DNA of 64,000 nucleotides, taken from positions 1 through 64,000 of the forward strand of contig JAUIMB010000003.1 in NCBI GenBank assembly GCA_030432635.1, written 5' to 3'. Positions 18,739-27,470 of this stretch are shown here, piece by piece (position 1 is the stretch's first letter; the number at the start of each line of letters is the position of its first letter). The notes beneath the pieces are model-generated. The model had not been told where the DNA came from. It saw nothing but the letters and a program-made list of their open reading frames with translations, and did no database searches. The stretch comes from Bacteroidia bacterium (GTDB lineage Bacteria > Bacteroidota > Bacteroidia > Flavobacteriales > Flavobacteriaceae). The position numbers and the translations under genes are program-made.

Positions 18739-20316
18739 TTAGGATTTTTTTTCAAGTTTAAAAAATTCTATAAAACTTTCTGGATTCTCAACAATGCCTC
18801 GCTCTGAAATCAATTTTATATTGATGTTTCTTTCTTTTGCCTTGAATGCAAAATCATCTAATATTTCTATGATATCATTATCCAAGTATTTGGTCTTTCT
18901 AACATCAAGTTCTAGTGATGAATTTACTGGTAAGTTATCCAGTTCTTTCAATATAGCACCTTTATTGAAAAAGGTTACTTCTTCGGCAAGTGTCATTTTA
19001 ATTTTTCCATCGTCAACATCTTCCCCTTCCTTATGAAGGAAATGTGAATTTTGAAAACTCTTGATCAGAATAACAAATATACCTACTGCCAATCCCATTC
19101 CTATACCTTTCAGCAGGTCAGTAAATACAATTCCCAATATCGTCACTATAAATGGCACAAATTGCTTCCAGCCTAAATTATACATTTTCTTAAACAATTC
19201 TGGTTTGGCCAGTTTATAGCCTACAATAAATAATATGGCAGCCAACACCGACAATGGTATCATATTTAATATTTTCGGGATTATGATTACCGAAATCAAC
19301 AGGAAGAATCCATGGATAATTGCCGACATTTTGCTTCGGGCTCCTGATTGGATATTTGCTGAACTTCTTACGATTACTTGCGTAATTGGCAATCCACCAA
19401 TCATACCTGAAATAAAGTTACCAGTACCTTGAGCCAATAGCTCTCGGTTTGTTGGCGTGACATTTTTATGAGGATCCAATTTATCTGTAGCCTCAACACA
19501 CAGTAAGGTTTCCAAACTTGCGACTAAGGCTATGGTGAATGCCACAACCCATACTTCAGGATTTGAAATAGCTGCAAAATTTGGCATGCTAAATTGTGCC
19601 AAGAAAGAGGCGGCATCTTCAGGAATCGGAACACTTACTAAATGCGATTGTTCAATACCTAAAGTCTCGTTGGATTTGGTAATGACATAAAAAATCACTC
19701 CGACAACAACAGCCACTAAAGGCCCTTGAATAAGTTGGAAAATTTTAGCCTTTTTTGACAATACTTTATCCCATAACAATAAAATTGCCAATGCTATAAT
19801 ACCTATGACCATTGAACCAATAGTTACGTTATCGACAATTTGCAAAAGTGCAGAGAACGTGTTCTCACCCGATGCTTCAATAAAACTATCTGCACCTTCA
19901 GGTTCGGCATCATATCCAAAAAAGTGTGGGATTTGTTTCAGTATAATGATGATCCCGATACCTGTTAGCATTCCTTTAATTACAGAAGATGGAAAGTAAT
20001 AACCAATGATTCCAGCTTTGAGTAGGCCAAAAATAAATTGGATTAAACCTCCTAATACGACAGCTACAAGGAAATTCTCATAGCCTCCTAATGTACCTAT
20101 TGCAGTTAATACGATTGCAGCTAAACCTGCTGCTGGACCACTAACGCCAATTTTGGAGCCACTAATGGCACCAACTACGATACCTCCTATAATACCTGCA
20201 ATTAATCCGGAGAACAAAGGTGCTCCACTGGCTAAAGCAATACCTAAACATAGTGGCAATGCAACGAAAAATACGACTATACTCGCTGGCAAGTCATTTT
20301 TGAGTGTTTTAAACAT
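18739..20316 (-). CDS. SulP family anion transporter (putative bicarbonate permease)
   Basis: A 525-residue SulP (SLC26-like) protein. About 10-14 hydrophobic segments span residues ~1-410, with the family signature GSKIGVSGPAAGLAAIV near residue 55 and GMIGGLPITQVIVRSSANIQSGA near 310. A C-terminal STAS domain occupies ~430-515. Members carry sulfate, bicarbonate or other anions. The adjacent carbonic anhydrase, 29 bases downstream, favours bicarbonate (BicA-like) as substrate, but that is inference. Confidence 0.88.
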   Translation of the reverse strand: MFKTLKNDLPASIVVFFVALPLCLGIALASGAPLFSGLIAGIIGGIVVGAISGSKIGVSGPAAGLAAIVLTAIGTLGGYENFLVAVVLGGLIQFIFGLLKAGIIGYYFPSSVIKGMLTGIGIIIILKQIPHFFGYDAEPEGADSFIEASGENTFSALLQIVDNVTIGSMVIGIIALAILLLWDKVLSKKAKIFQLIQGPLVAVVVGVIFYVITKSNETLGIEQSHLVSVPIPEDAASFLAQFSMPNFAAISNPEVWVVAFTIALVASLETLLCVEATDKLDPHKNVTPTNRELLAQGTGNFISGMIGGLPITQVIVRSSANIQSGARSKMSAIIHGFFLLISVIIIPKILNMIPLSVLAAILFIVGYKLAKPELFKKMYNLGWKQFVPFIVTILGIVFTDLLKGIGMGLAVGIFVILIKSFQNSHFLHKEGEDVDDGKIKMTLAEEVTFFNKGAILKELDNLPVNSSLELDVRKTKYLDNDIIEILDDFAFKAKERNINIKLISERGIVENPESFIEFFKLEKKS

Positions 20317-20408
20317 AAATATGTGTTTTGTCTTAGGAAGAAAAGGTTCCGAAGACTGATTTTTTATTAATTAATAAGGACTTTGATAGATCCTGAACAA
20401 CTTAAGGT

Positions 20409-20711
20409 CTAGGATTCTAATTCAGGAGGAGGAGAAACTAAGTTGAGATGCGGTTTCGTATAATTTTTGAAATAATAGGCGAATTGCCCATCTTTCTCGA
20501 AGCCCTTTACATAATTCAACATGCTCGTTAATTCAAAATAAAACATTTTGCCTTCCTTGGAAATTTGATGACCAGACTCTTCCTCTTCTTCAGTTATGGT
20601 ATAAAAACATGTAATATCGAAAGAATCATCAATAGCCACAATAATAGAAGGCGCTGTGATAAGAGCTGAAAATATCAGTAAGAAAAAAATAGCTGATAAT
20701 TTTGATTTCAT
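20409..20711 (-). CDS. Small exported/membrane-anchored hypothetical protein (100 aa)
   Basis: It has an N-terminal hydrophobic helix (LSAIFFLLIFSALITAPSIIVAI) that may be a signal peptide or anchor, followed by a short domain with an acidic EEEEES run. An exact TAnnTTTG motif on the minus strand lies 17 bases upstream of the start. It is upstream of the SulP gene by 92 bases on the same strand, so it could lead that transcript. The family is not recognised. Confidence 0.6.
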   Translation of the reverse strand: MKSKLSAIFFLLIFSALITAPSIIVAIDDSFDITCFYTITEEEEESGHQISKEGKMFYFELTSMLNYVKGFEKDGQFAYYFKNYTKPHLNLVSPPPELES

Positions 20712-20727
20712 AATTGGGCTTATTCTG

Positions 20728-20735
20728 CAAAGATA
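20728..20735 (-). promoter_or_regulatory. Bacteroidota -7 promoter motif for the 100-residue gene
   Basis: On the minus strand the sequence is TATCTTTG, an exact TAnnTTTG match just upstream of the ATG at 20711. No -33 TTG is visible. Confidence 0.45.
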
Positions 20736-20767
20736 CGATTTGGGCAGTAATTTTTGTTAAAATAACT

Positions 20768-21529
20768 TTAAAAGGTTTTTAGCGCCTTAATGTCATCGCT
20801 AATAATCCAACCCGTCTTACCATCGGCAATCTTGATTTCTTTCCAATTATTAACCGTATCGATGATTTGAACCTTTGTCCCTTCATGGAGTTTGAATGCC
20901 TCAACACTTCGAAGGTTGGGTTCGCTTTTAACCTGTGCCTCTTGTGCAAACACTATTGCTGGCTGATGGTTTTCATCCAATTCATACTTATGAAACGCAA
21001 ACACTATTGCCATAATTGAAAACCCTAGGGCAAAAGTACTGCTTACAAATGCCAAACGCTTTTTTGCTGTGCCATGAGAAAAATAGTATCCCAGGAACAA
21101 CATCACGAACAATAACATTAATCCAACGGCAACTCTGGCCCAATTATCAAAACTTAAGGTATGGGTCGCTGTATTTAGCAGTTTTGAAAACCCAACATCA
21201 GGTACTTCCTCAATGGCATCTATGGTCATATTCCTCGCATAAGCAATATTGTTCAAGATGTCCTTATCGTTTGGTTTCAACAACAAGGCTTTCTCAAAAT
21301 AGTAGATGCTGGGTGCAATATGGTTCATTTTGTAATGCGCATTGGCGATGTTATAATAGAGTGCTGCAGAGTGTTCTCCTGAATCTAAAATGGACTTGTA
21401 AACATCTATTGCTTCGGCATAATTACCTTCGTTGTATAAGGTGTTAGCCTTTTCGAAGGTCGTATTATTTTGAGCTATTGCCAATATGCTCGAAAGAAAT
21501 GTGATAAGGTAAATCGCTTGCTTTATCAT
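20768..21529 (-). CDS. batE: BatE: TPR and SH3-domain membrane protein of the Bat operon
   Basis: A 253-residue protein. It has a signal peptide, then two to three tetratricopeptide repeats (~20-105; ANTLYNEGNYAEAIDVYKSIL, YYNIANAHYKMNHIAPSIYYFEKAL), two membrane helices (~133-150 and 158-180) and a C-terminal bacterial SH3-like domain (~195-250; VKSEPNLRS and WKEIKIADGKTGWI). This matches BatE, the last gene of the Bacteroides aerotolerance operon. Its start overlaps the batD stop by 4 bases. Its role is assumed to be envelope stress or motility support, as for the whole Bat complex. Confidence 0.85.
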   Translation of the reverse strand: MIKQAIYLITFLSSILAIAQNNTTFEKANTLYNEGNYAEAIDVYKSILDSGEHSAALYYNIANAHYKMNHIAPSIYYFEKALLLKPNDKDILNNIAYARNMTIDAIEEVPDVGFSKLLNTATHTLSFDNWARVAVGLMLLFVMLFLGYYFSHGTAKKRLAFVSSTFALGFSIMAIVFAFHKYELDENHQPAIVFAQEAQVKSEPNLRSVEAFKLHEGTKVQIIDTVNNWKEIKIADGKTGWIISDDIKALKTF

Positions 21530-23307
21530 GATCGTATTTCTTTGTCAATAATAGAGATGGTCGCAGCAGATTTTTCATAATCCTGCTTCATTTCCACATT
21601 TGTAATTGGTGTATACCTTGCCAGCTCACAATGCTCTAAAATACTTATGAAATCACTGATTGCTTTGCTATTCACTTGTTTCTCGGTTAATAAGTTTTCT
21701 ATTTTTTCCTTACTAAAGTCGGTGGTTTCAATATGCAGCTTTGCCTTGAGATAATTGTGTAATGCTTTTTCGAGTGCTATATAAAAGGCTTCTTTATCAC
21801 CCAATGATTTTTTAGCTTCACTTAAATAACGCTTGGCCAAACGGTCTGCTTTCCTGATTCTATTTCCGAAGACATCTGCATGACGCTCTTCTTTCTTTTT
21901 ACGATAAATCAATGCCAAGGGAATAGCCAGTAAAGGCAATAAAAGTGAACTCCAAAATGCAGTGGATTTAAAGAAATTTTGAGAGGAAGTAGGTTTTAGG
22001 TTTGCATCTGTTTTAATAAATGCAAATTGATCGGTATTCAGTACAACTTCTTTTTTGTTGCCATTTGAAGCTGCCAAATTATCATCTCCTGAAGAGTTGT
22101 TGACTGGTCCATCAATAACATCAATAACGATTTCTCCTGAAGATATGCGTTTGTAGGTTTCACTTTCAAGGTCAAAATAGGAAAACGATACACTCGGAAT
22201 TGGATACTTGCCCTTATACTGTGGAACAATGGTATAATTATCTGAAATAGACCCTTGCATTCCGCCGAGATTTGTTCTAATGTTTTCGTTATGCTCTGGT
22301 TCGTACACTTCCAAGGAGCTTGGTAATGACAATTTTGGTAATTCAAAAAGTTTTAAGTTTCCTTTACCTGTTACTTCCACTCTTGCCTGTAGGGATTCGG
22401 AAGCATTGAGTTCAGATTTTGAAGTGATCACATTAAACTTGAAATCTCCTACAGCTCCTGTAAAATCATCGGGTCTGCCTTCGATTGGCAATGGTTTTAC
22501 ATTAATCGATCTACTTCCTGCTGAAATTGTTCGATTGATCTGCGCCATGTGTCTTCCTCCAAAAATATCACGTCTGTTGGTTGGCACTTCAACGGTGACA
22601 TCGAGCGTTAAAGGCTCAATCTCAAGCTTTCCGGTTTTTTGAGGATAAAGGACTGTTTTCCTTAATACAACATAACGATAATCCTCTCCTTTGTATTTTC
22701 CGTTCTTGATCCTAAGGCCTTTGGTTTCAATTTTCTGACTCCAAAAATCGTTGTACCTCGGATTTTCAACTTCCCTCCAATTACTCACACCAGTTGTCGT
22801 AGATACATAAAGTTTGTAGACCACTGTAATTGCCTCATTGAGATATGGATCGGATTTGGACACTTCTGCAACCAAATGGATGTTCTCTTCGGCTACACCT
22901 TCAACGTTATAAGGATCATTGGGACGTTTAACAGATTTCGTCACCTGAACAGAGACAGGTTTGGTTTTGTATGTCACTCCCTTTATTTCGATACTAGCCG
23001 AATTGATTTTAAAGGTTCCCTTGGTTTTAGGAGATAAAAAATAGCTATAGGTTTTGGTATAACTGTGTTTACCATTAAGCCATGAATTACTTACCGAAGT
23101 GTTTGGCCCTCCAACAACATCAAATTCGGCAAAGTTAGGCGGATTGAAATTATCGCCATCCTCATTCATCACAAAATCAACACGCAACCGTTCGTTAATG
23201 CCTAGCTTTTTTTTACTGAGCTTTGCTTCGAAGGTTACTTGCGCAGAAGCAATGTTTGCAATAAGCGCAATACATATTAATGCTATTTGTTTTGCAACAG
23301 TCTTCAT
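21526..23307 (-). CDS. batD: BatD: oxygen-tolerance protein with periplasmic beta domains
   Basis: A 593-residue protein. It has a signal peptide, a long periplasmic part made of repeated Ig-like strands (~25-420; LSKKKLGINERLRVDFVMNEDGDN at the start is typical of BatD), one membrane helix (~440-462; FWSSLLLPLLAIPLALIY), and a helical cytosolic tail. It belongs to the BatD family, which is thought to work with the VWA proteins BatA and BatB in the inner membrane. Four-base overlap with batE implies translational coupling; batC lies 54 bases upstream. Confidence 0.88.
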   Translation of the reverse strand: MKTVAKQIALICIALIANIASAQVTFEAKLSKKKLGINERLRVDFVMNEDGDNFNPPNFAEFDVVGGPNTSVSNSWLNGKHSYTKTYSYFLSPKTKGTFKINSASIEIKGVTYKTKPVSVQVTKSVKRPNDPYNVEGVAEENIHLVAEVSKSDPYLNEAITVVYKLYVSTTTGVSNWREVENPRYNDFWSQKIETKGLRIKNGKYKGEDYRYVVLRKTVLYPQKTGKLEIEPLTLDVTVEVPTNRRDIFGGRHMAQINRTISAGSRSINVKPLPIEGRPDDFTGAVGDFKFNVITSKSELNASESLQARVEVTGKGNLKLFELPKLSLPSSLEVYEPEHNENIRTNLGGMQGSISDNYTIVPQYKGKYPIPSVSFSYFDLESETYKRISSGEIVIDVIDGPVNNSSGDDNLAASNGNKKEVVLNTDQFAFIKTDANLKPTSSQNFFKSTAFWSSLLLPLLAIPLALIYRKKKEERHADVFGNRIRKADRLAKRYLSEAKKSLGDKEAFYIALEKALHNYLKAKLHIETTDFSKEKIENLLTEKQVNSKAISDFISILEHCELARYTPITNVEMKQDYEKSAATISIIDKEIRS

Positions 23308-23361
23308 TTTTTTGTCCCTTTTTTTACCTACAAGGCTTTAAAATCTTGTAGGAGTTGGGGT

Positions 23362-24192
23362 TTACCAATCTTTTTCAGGTTTTACCTTAACACCCTTTTG
23401 CTTTTCCGCATTTATTTTTTCCTGAACCTTTTGTTCTTGGTTGTTCATGGCTTCCAAGAGGTTCTTTATTTGCTGAGGTGATAGTTGTCCAGGCTGCGGC
23501 TTTGGTTTTCCTTGTTCTTTTTTATCCTCTTTTTTATCACCTTTACCTTGATCTTGTTCATCTTTTGGCTTGCCCTCTTCATCCTTTTTATCATCCCCTT
23601 CTTTTTTATCTTGATCACCTTCGTCCTTTGGATCCTCCTTTTTTTGATCGTCTTCCTTCTTGTCCTCTTTTTTGTTTTCGTTCTCTTTATCCTCGTCTTT
23701 CTTATCTTCTTCCTGATCTTGACCTTGTTTATTTTGCTCTTCAGCGCATTGTTTGGCTATGGCCAAATTGTAACGTGTTTCATCATCGCTTGGGTCATTC
23801 CGTAAGGCATTTTTGTAGGCTTCAACTGCTTCCTTACACAAATCCTCTTTCATTAAAATGTTACCTATGTTATGAAAAGCGTTATGTTTTTCTGCCTTAG
23901 TAACTGCTTGCTCTGCTGCTTGCGTGTGACGATATAAGGCTTCATCATAATTGCCTTTGTCATAGTATGAGTTCCCGAGATTATACGACCCAGCAACCAC
24001 AGAAGGTGCTTTTGAAATAGCTTTGCGATACTCCTTTTCGGCAGAAACGAAATTATCGGCATCAACCAATTCATTGCCTTCAAAAATATAGCTCTTAGCG
24101 GTTTCTAACTTTAATTGTTCCTCTTTGGCTTTATCTTGAGCGTAGGTCAGGCTTGAGATTAAAAAAACAACAGAAAGGATATAATATTTCAT
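23362..24192 (-). CDS. batC: BatC: secreted TPR protein with a highly charged region
   Basis: A 276-residue exported protein with signal peptide, then three TPR-like units (~25-150; AEKEYRKAISKAPSVVAGSYNLGNSYYDKGNYDEA...). A strongly charged, Lys/Glu/Asp-rich stretch of about 85 residues (~153-240) follows and is likely disordered. The C-terminus returns to helix (SPQQIKNLLEAMNNQEQKVQEKI). TPR plus charged region fits BatC. Normally it directly follows batB, but here it is separated from it by 2.2 kb carrying opposite-strand genes, so it may need its own promoter. Confidence 0.85.
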   Translation of the reverse strand: MKYYILSVVFLISSLTYAQDKAKEEQLKLETAKSYIFEGNELVDADNFVSAEKEYRKAISKAPSVVAGSYNLGNSYYDKGNYDEALYRHTQAAEQAVTKAEKHNAFHNIGNILMKEDLCKEAVEAYKNALRNDPSDDETRYNLAIAKQCAEEQNKQGQDQEEDKKDEDKENENKKEDKKEDDQKKEDPKDEGDQDKKEGDDKKDEEGKPKDEQDQGKGDKKEDKKEQGKPKPQPGQLSPQQIKNLLEAMNNQEQKVQEKINAEKQKGVKVKPEKDW

Positions 24193-24403
24193 AAGTTTTC
24201 ACAATCGTAATGAAGATGCAAGATATAAAACAACAATTCTTCAGATAGTTAAAGAATTTATAAAATATTCTTATTAGAATATGCTCAATACTCCCTAAAA
24301 TATCAAGGTTTAGCCCATTGATTACTATCCATATTAACGACTTTCCTCAACAATCCAATAAAAAAACGTAGAATATTTACTATTATTTATGTAGATTATT
24401 TTC

Positions 24404-24411
24404 TATATTTG
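24404..24411 (+). promoter_or_regulatory. Bacteroidota -7 promoter motif for the intruding lipoprotein gene
   Basis: TATATTTG is an exact TAnnTTTG match, giving a leader of about 45-50 bases before the ATG at 24466. No clear -33 TTG is present. Confidence 0.45.
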
Positions 24412-24465
24412 ATATAAATAAGTAATCACTTTTTAACATTAACCATTTTATTAAATACTATTATT

Positions 24466-25827
24466 ATGAAAAACTATCTCAAAAAACTGACCATAATGGG
24501 ACTCCTATTATCTGGGATCCTATTAGTTGTGACAAATTGCGAAAGCGAATCTGTCATAGTACAAGACGCTCCTAATTCAGTTCTCTCAGAACAAGGCAAA
24601 AACGACCATATTTCGACCGGAAAACTCTCAGATTTTAAAAAACTGAACTCATTTGTTACTCGAATACAAAATGAATATCACAACGACGTGAATAGGCTTT
24701 CTATAGAAGACGATAATGGTTTCACTATCCTCGAAGACAGGGAAATTTACGTATATACCGACACGACTTCAACGGCCTATACCATGGCAATTGAAAAAGA
24801 CAACCATAATACATTAGGCTTCAGCAATCTTGTTGTGAAATTTTCCAATGATGGCTCAACTACTGCATTTATACTCAATTATGTACCTTCACAAGAGTAT
24901 TTGAATGCCTACGTTCTAAACGACCAAATCCCCTTTCAAGGCACAATTAATTATGAATCCATTAACTATGATGGAAGTTTGGATAATCTAAATGATCGTA
25001 TTAAATGTAATACTATCACTTTGACATATTGCAATTATGGTGGCGAAGTACATTCTGCAGGAGAAAATTGTTCTCCAGAGTACATGTTCGATGTAACTTA
25101 TGAAATTTGTTATGAAACCACAGGCAATGCGCCTCTTAACGAATCGATTGATCCTCCATCAGGTCCAGGAGGAGGAGGTGGAAGTAACGGAAAGTCTAAT
25201 GCGACAAACCCCTTAACTACTGATACTTGTGAAGACTCATCAGGAAATATCGGACTAACTGGAAGCAATGGTGATTGCTATACAAGTGAAGCCATTAACT
25301 TTGTGGAAGAACTTGAAGCCATTGTTGGTGAAAACAACTATGAATTCGACAACACTTTGTCTGATTATGAAGTGATTAGCTTTGACACTCTAGATGAGTT
25401 TGAGTCATTTCATAACAGCATATTCAATGATCTGACGATTGAACCGCAAGACATACAAAATGAAAATGGAATTACTGAAACCAAAGTTTTTAACCATATG
25501 TTCAATCTCTATGTGTTTTCCTATAACATGCAAGTTGAAGTCGACGTAACAATGCCATCTGAAAGCTCTTGTGAGTGCATTGAAATTGAGGATGTGAATA
25601 CAATATTATACGGAAACACAACAATTGTTGATTGGGAAGAGATTGGTGAGCATACAACACAAATTTCTGCTGATGGTGATAACATTAGTGTTTTTACAAG
25701 AGGGAAAATGACTATTGGAGTAAAAATCCTTGGATATCCTGTCGAGATCACTTATTTAGTTACATTTGTACAAGTCTTTAAATATTCAACTGGCATCGTA
25801 TCAGATTATTACATGATAAAAGAATAA
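24466..25827 (+). CDS. Lipoprotein of unknown function inserted in the bat locus
   Basis: A 453-residue protein with a type II signal peptide and lipobox-like VVTNC (Cys25). The mature protein has an N-terminal domain (~40-225) containing four cysteines (CNTITLTYC...CSPEYMFDVTYEIC), a Gly-rich linker (GPGGGGGSNG, ~230-240), and a C-terminal domain (~255-453) rich in beta strands. I do not recognise a family. It runs opposite to the surrounding bat genes, with its own promoter motif and terminator. A decayed paralogue of its C-terminal domain lies 289 bases downstream. These traits suggest an acquired or duplicated accessory unit. Confidence 0.75.
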   Translation: MKNYLKKLTIMGLLLSGILLVVTNCESESVIVQDAPNSVLSEQGKNDHISTGKLSDFKKLNSFVTRIQNEYHNDVNRLSIEDDNGFTILEDREIYVYTDTTSTAYTMAIEKDNHNTLGFSNLVVKFSNDGSTTAFILNYVPSQEYLNAYVLNDQIPFQGTINYESINYDGSLDNLNDRIKCNTITLTYCNYGGEVHSAGENCSPEYMFDVTYEICYETTGNAPLNESIDPPSGPGGGGGSNGKSNATNPLTTDTCEDSSGNIGLTGSNGDCYTSEAINFVEELEAIVGENNYEFDNTLSDYEVISFDTLDEFESFHNSIFNDLTIEPQDIQNENGITETKVFNHMFNLYVFSYNMQVEVDVTMPSESSCECIEIEDVNTILYGNTTIVDWEEIGEHTTQISADGDNISVFTRGKMTIGVKILGYPVEITYLVTFVQVFKYSTGIVSDYYMIKE

Positions 25828-25844
25828 ACTTAAAACCCAAAAAT

Positions 25845-26054
25845 ATGAGTCTATTACTAACAATTCAGGAAAAAGAACATTACTATTCTGAATATAGCTT
25901 GATGAATGAGTTTCCAGTAAACGTCATGATAGTTCTTAATATATTATCCATTGTTTTATTCGTAATTGGTATTATCTATTTATACATTCTCGTTGTAAAG
26001 TATTTAAGACTGAAAATCAAACAACTTCAAGACAAAACAAAATCTGACACATAA
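25845..26054 (+). CDS. Small single-helix membrane protein (69 aa)
   Basis: It follows the lipoprotein gene by 17 bases and starts MSLLLTIQEKEHYYSEYSL. One membrane helix is visible (~25-50; VNVMIVLNILSIVLFVIGIIYLYILVV), followed by a basic, Lys/Gln-rich cytosolic tail (LRLKIKQLQDKTKSD). The family is unknown. It probably shares a transcript with the lipoprotein. A small hydrophobic open frame in AT-rich DNA could be chance, but the clean topology and tight spacing favour a real gene. Confidence 0.5.
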   Translation: MSLLLTIQEKEHYYSEYSLMNEFPVNVMIVLNILSIVLFVIGIIYLYILVVKYLRLKIKQLQDKTKSDT

Positions 26055-26115
26055 TGAGCTAACAGTAAATAAGCTAAAGAAGTATTCTAAAGTCCAAAGT
26101 GAAAATCAAATTGGC

Positions 26116-26250
26116 GATTCTGCCACTTAAATTTCTCGTGACAGTAATCACATTTCCGTATTTGCAAGAGACACAATGACCATAGTCGTGGACTTTCATG
26201 ATGGTAAATATTTGAAACTAAAAATAAGTGCACTTAAAAAGGGCTTGTAA
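26116..26250 (+). pseudogene. Decayed paralogue of the C-terminal domain of the 24466 lipoprotein
   Basis: Read from GAT at 26116, the translation is DSAT-stop-ISRDSNHISVFARDTMTIVV and ends at TAA 26248-26250. It aligns without gaps to about residues 394-419 of the upstream lipoprotein (EHTTQISADGDNISVFTRGKMTIGV), with about 14 of 26 positions identical. The stop at 26128-26130 is TAA where the intact gene has CAA, a single C-to-T change. No start codon or N-terminal domain is present, so this is a non-coding remnant. Confidence 0.7.
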
Positions 26251-26302
26251 ATTTTAATAAAGCATTACAATTCCTGATTGCATATGATTTTACTTGTTAG
26301 CA

Positions 26303-26338
26303 AAAAAGCAGTATAGGATTATATCTATACTGCTTTTT
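26303..26338. terminator. Bidirectional terminator downstream of batB and the intruding genes
   Basis: A perfect 14-bp stem (AAAAAGCAGTATAG with CTATACTGCTTTTT), an 8-base loop and T runs on both strands. It lies between convergent transcripts, just before the batB stop at 26359, so transcription coming from batB would stop before batC. Confidence 0.85.
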
Positions 26339-26358
26339 GTTTTATCAATTAAGTCACT

Positions 26359-27402
26359 TTACAAATTCTCATTAAAGAGATTTAAGCGTTTAAGCCATGC
26401 TGTTTTTCGTTCCAGAAAGAAAATATCAATAAATAGAAAAACTATTGCAAAGCCCAAAAACCATTGGAACTGATCCTTAAAATCGGCAAATTCCTTGGCT
26501 TCAAATTCTGTCTTATCCATACGGTTTAAAATATCCTTAATCTCATCAATGACTTTTGCAGTATTGTTTCCGTTAATGTAAGCGCCATTGGCTTCATTTG
26601 CAATTTCCTTAAGGGTTTCCTCGTTGAGTTTGGTGACTACCGTTTCACCTTGACTGTCCTTTTTGTAATTCAATAAAACACCATTTCTTTTAATGGGAAT
26701 GGGTCCACCTTTAACATCACCTACGCCAATGGTAAAAATTCGGATACCTTCATCACTAGCTTCCTCAGCAACATTGGTAGCAATTTCACTATGATCTTCA
26801 CCATCAGAAATAATTATAAGAACGCGATTGGTTTGTTCTTCATCATCAAAATACGTCTTGGCCAGCTCAATAGCTTCATTGATTGCAGTTCCTTGAGAGG
26901 AAAGCATATCTGTATTCATACTTTGCAAAAACATTTTGGCTGATGAAAAATCTGTGGTAATTGGTAGCTGCGGAAAGGCTTTACCAGCATAGGCTATTAT
27001 TCCCACACGATCACTAGCTAGATTATTGATAATTTGAGTTACAAGTTGTTTTGATTTCTCCAATCGGTTAGGCGCAATATCTTCGGCCAACATACTTTTG
27101 GAAACATCGACCGCGAAAACAATATCAACACCTTGACGTTTTACGGTTTCTAACTTTGTCCCGATTTTAGGATTGACCAAAGCCATAGCTAGACATGCAA
27201 AAGCCAAGCATAATACCAAAATCTTTAGAATCGACTTAAACAAGGACTGGTTTGGGCTCAATCGTTTCAAAAGCTTACTGTTCGCAAATCGCTTTTGAGT
27301 TCTACGCTTCCAAAGTTGAAGAATGCCAAACAGCAGTATCACTACTGGTATGACCAATAGTACCCAAAACCAAACTTTTTCTTCTAATTGAAAATCAAAC
27401 AT
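26359..27402 (-). CDS. batB: BatB: von Willebrand factor A domain membrane protein
   Basis: A 347-residue inner-membrane protein. It has two N-terminal membrane helices (~10-30 and 55-76), a VWA domain (~90-290) with an intact MIDAS (Asp99, Ser101 and Ser103 in DVSKS; IISDGED later), and a C-terminal helix (~315-335). It is the second VWA protein of the Bat operon. It lies 68 bases downstream of batA, with a small hairpin between. The genes that normally follow (batC-D-E) are displaced by an opposite-strand unit. Confidence 0.88.
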   Translation of the reverse strand: MFDFQLEEKVWFWVLLVIPVVILLFGILQLWKRRTQKRFANSKLLKRLSPNQSLFKSILKILVLCLAFACLAMALVNPKIGTKLETVKRQGVDIVFAVDVSKSMLAEDIAPNRLEKSKQLVTQIINNLASDRVGIIAYAGKAFPQLPITTDFSSAKMFLQSMNTDMLSSQGTAINEAIELAKTYFDDEEQTNRVLIIISDGEDHSEIATNVAEEASDEGIRIFTIGVGDVKGGPIPIKRNGVLLNYKKDSQGETVVTKLNEETLKEIANEANGAYINGNNTAKVIDEIKDILNRMDKTEFEAKEFADFKDQFQWFLGFAIVFLFIDIFFLERKTAWLKRLNLFNENL

Positions 27403-27439
27403 TCTTTATATTGTTGAATTCTTTTTTCTTTATCCTGAA

Positions 27440-27462
27440 AGACATTAACACTCCTAATGTCT
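27440..27462 (-). other. Intercistronic hairpin between batA and batB
   Basis: An 8-bp stem (AGACATTA / TAATGTCT) with a 7-base loop in the batA-batB gap. No U run follows, so it is more likely an mRNA stability or processing element than a terminator. The evidence is structural only. Confidence 0.3.
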
Positions 27463-27470
27463 ATGGCACA

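Noticed and set aside
23478-23900. Long open frames opposite batC
   Set aside because: They are produced by the Lys/Glu-rich codons of batC read on the other strand; composition is Leu/Phe-rich without family features.
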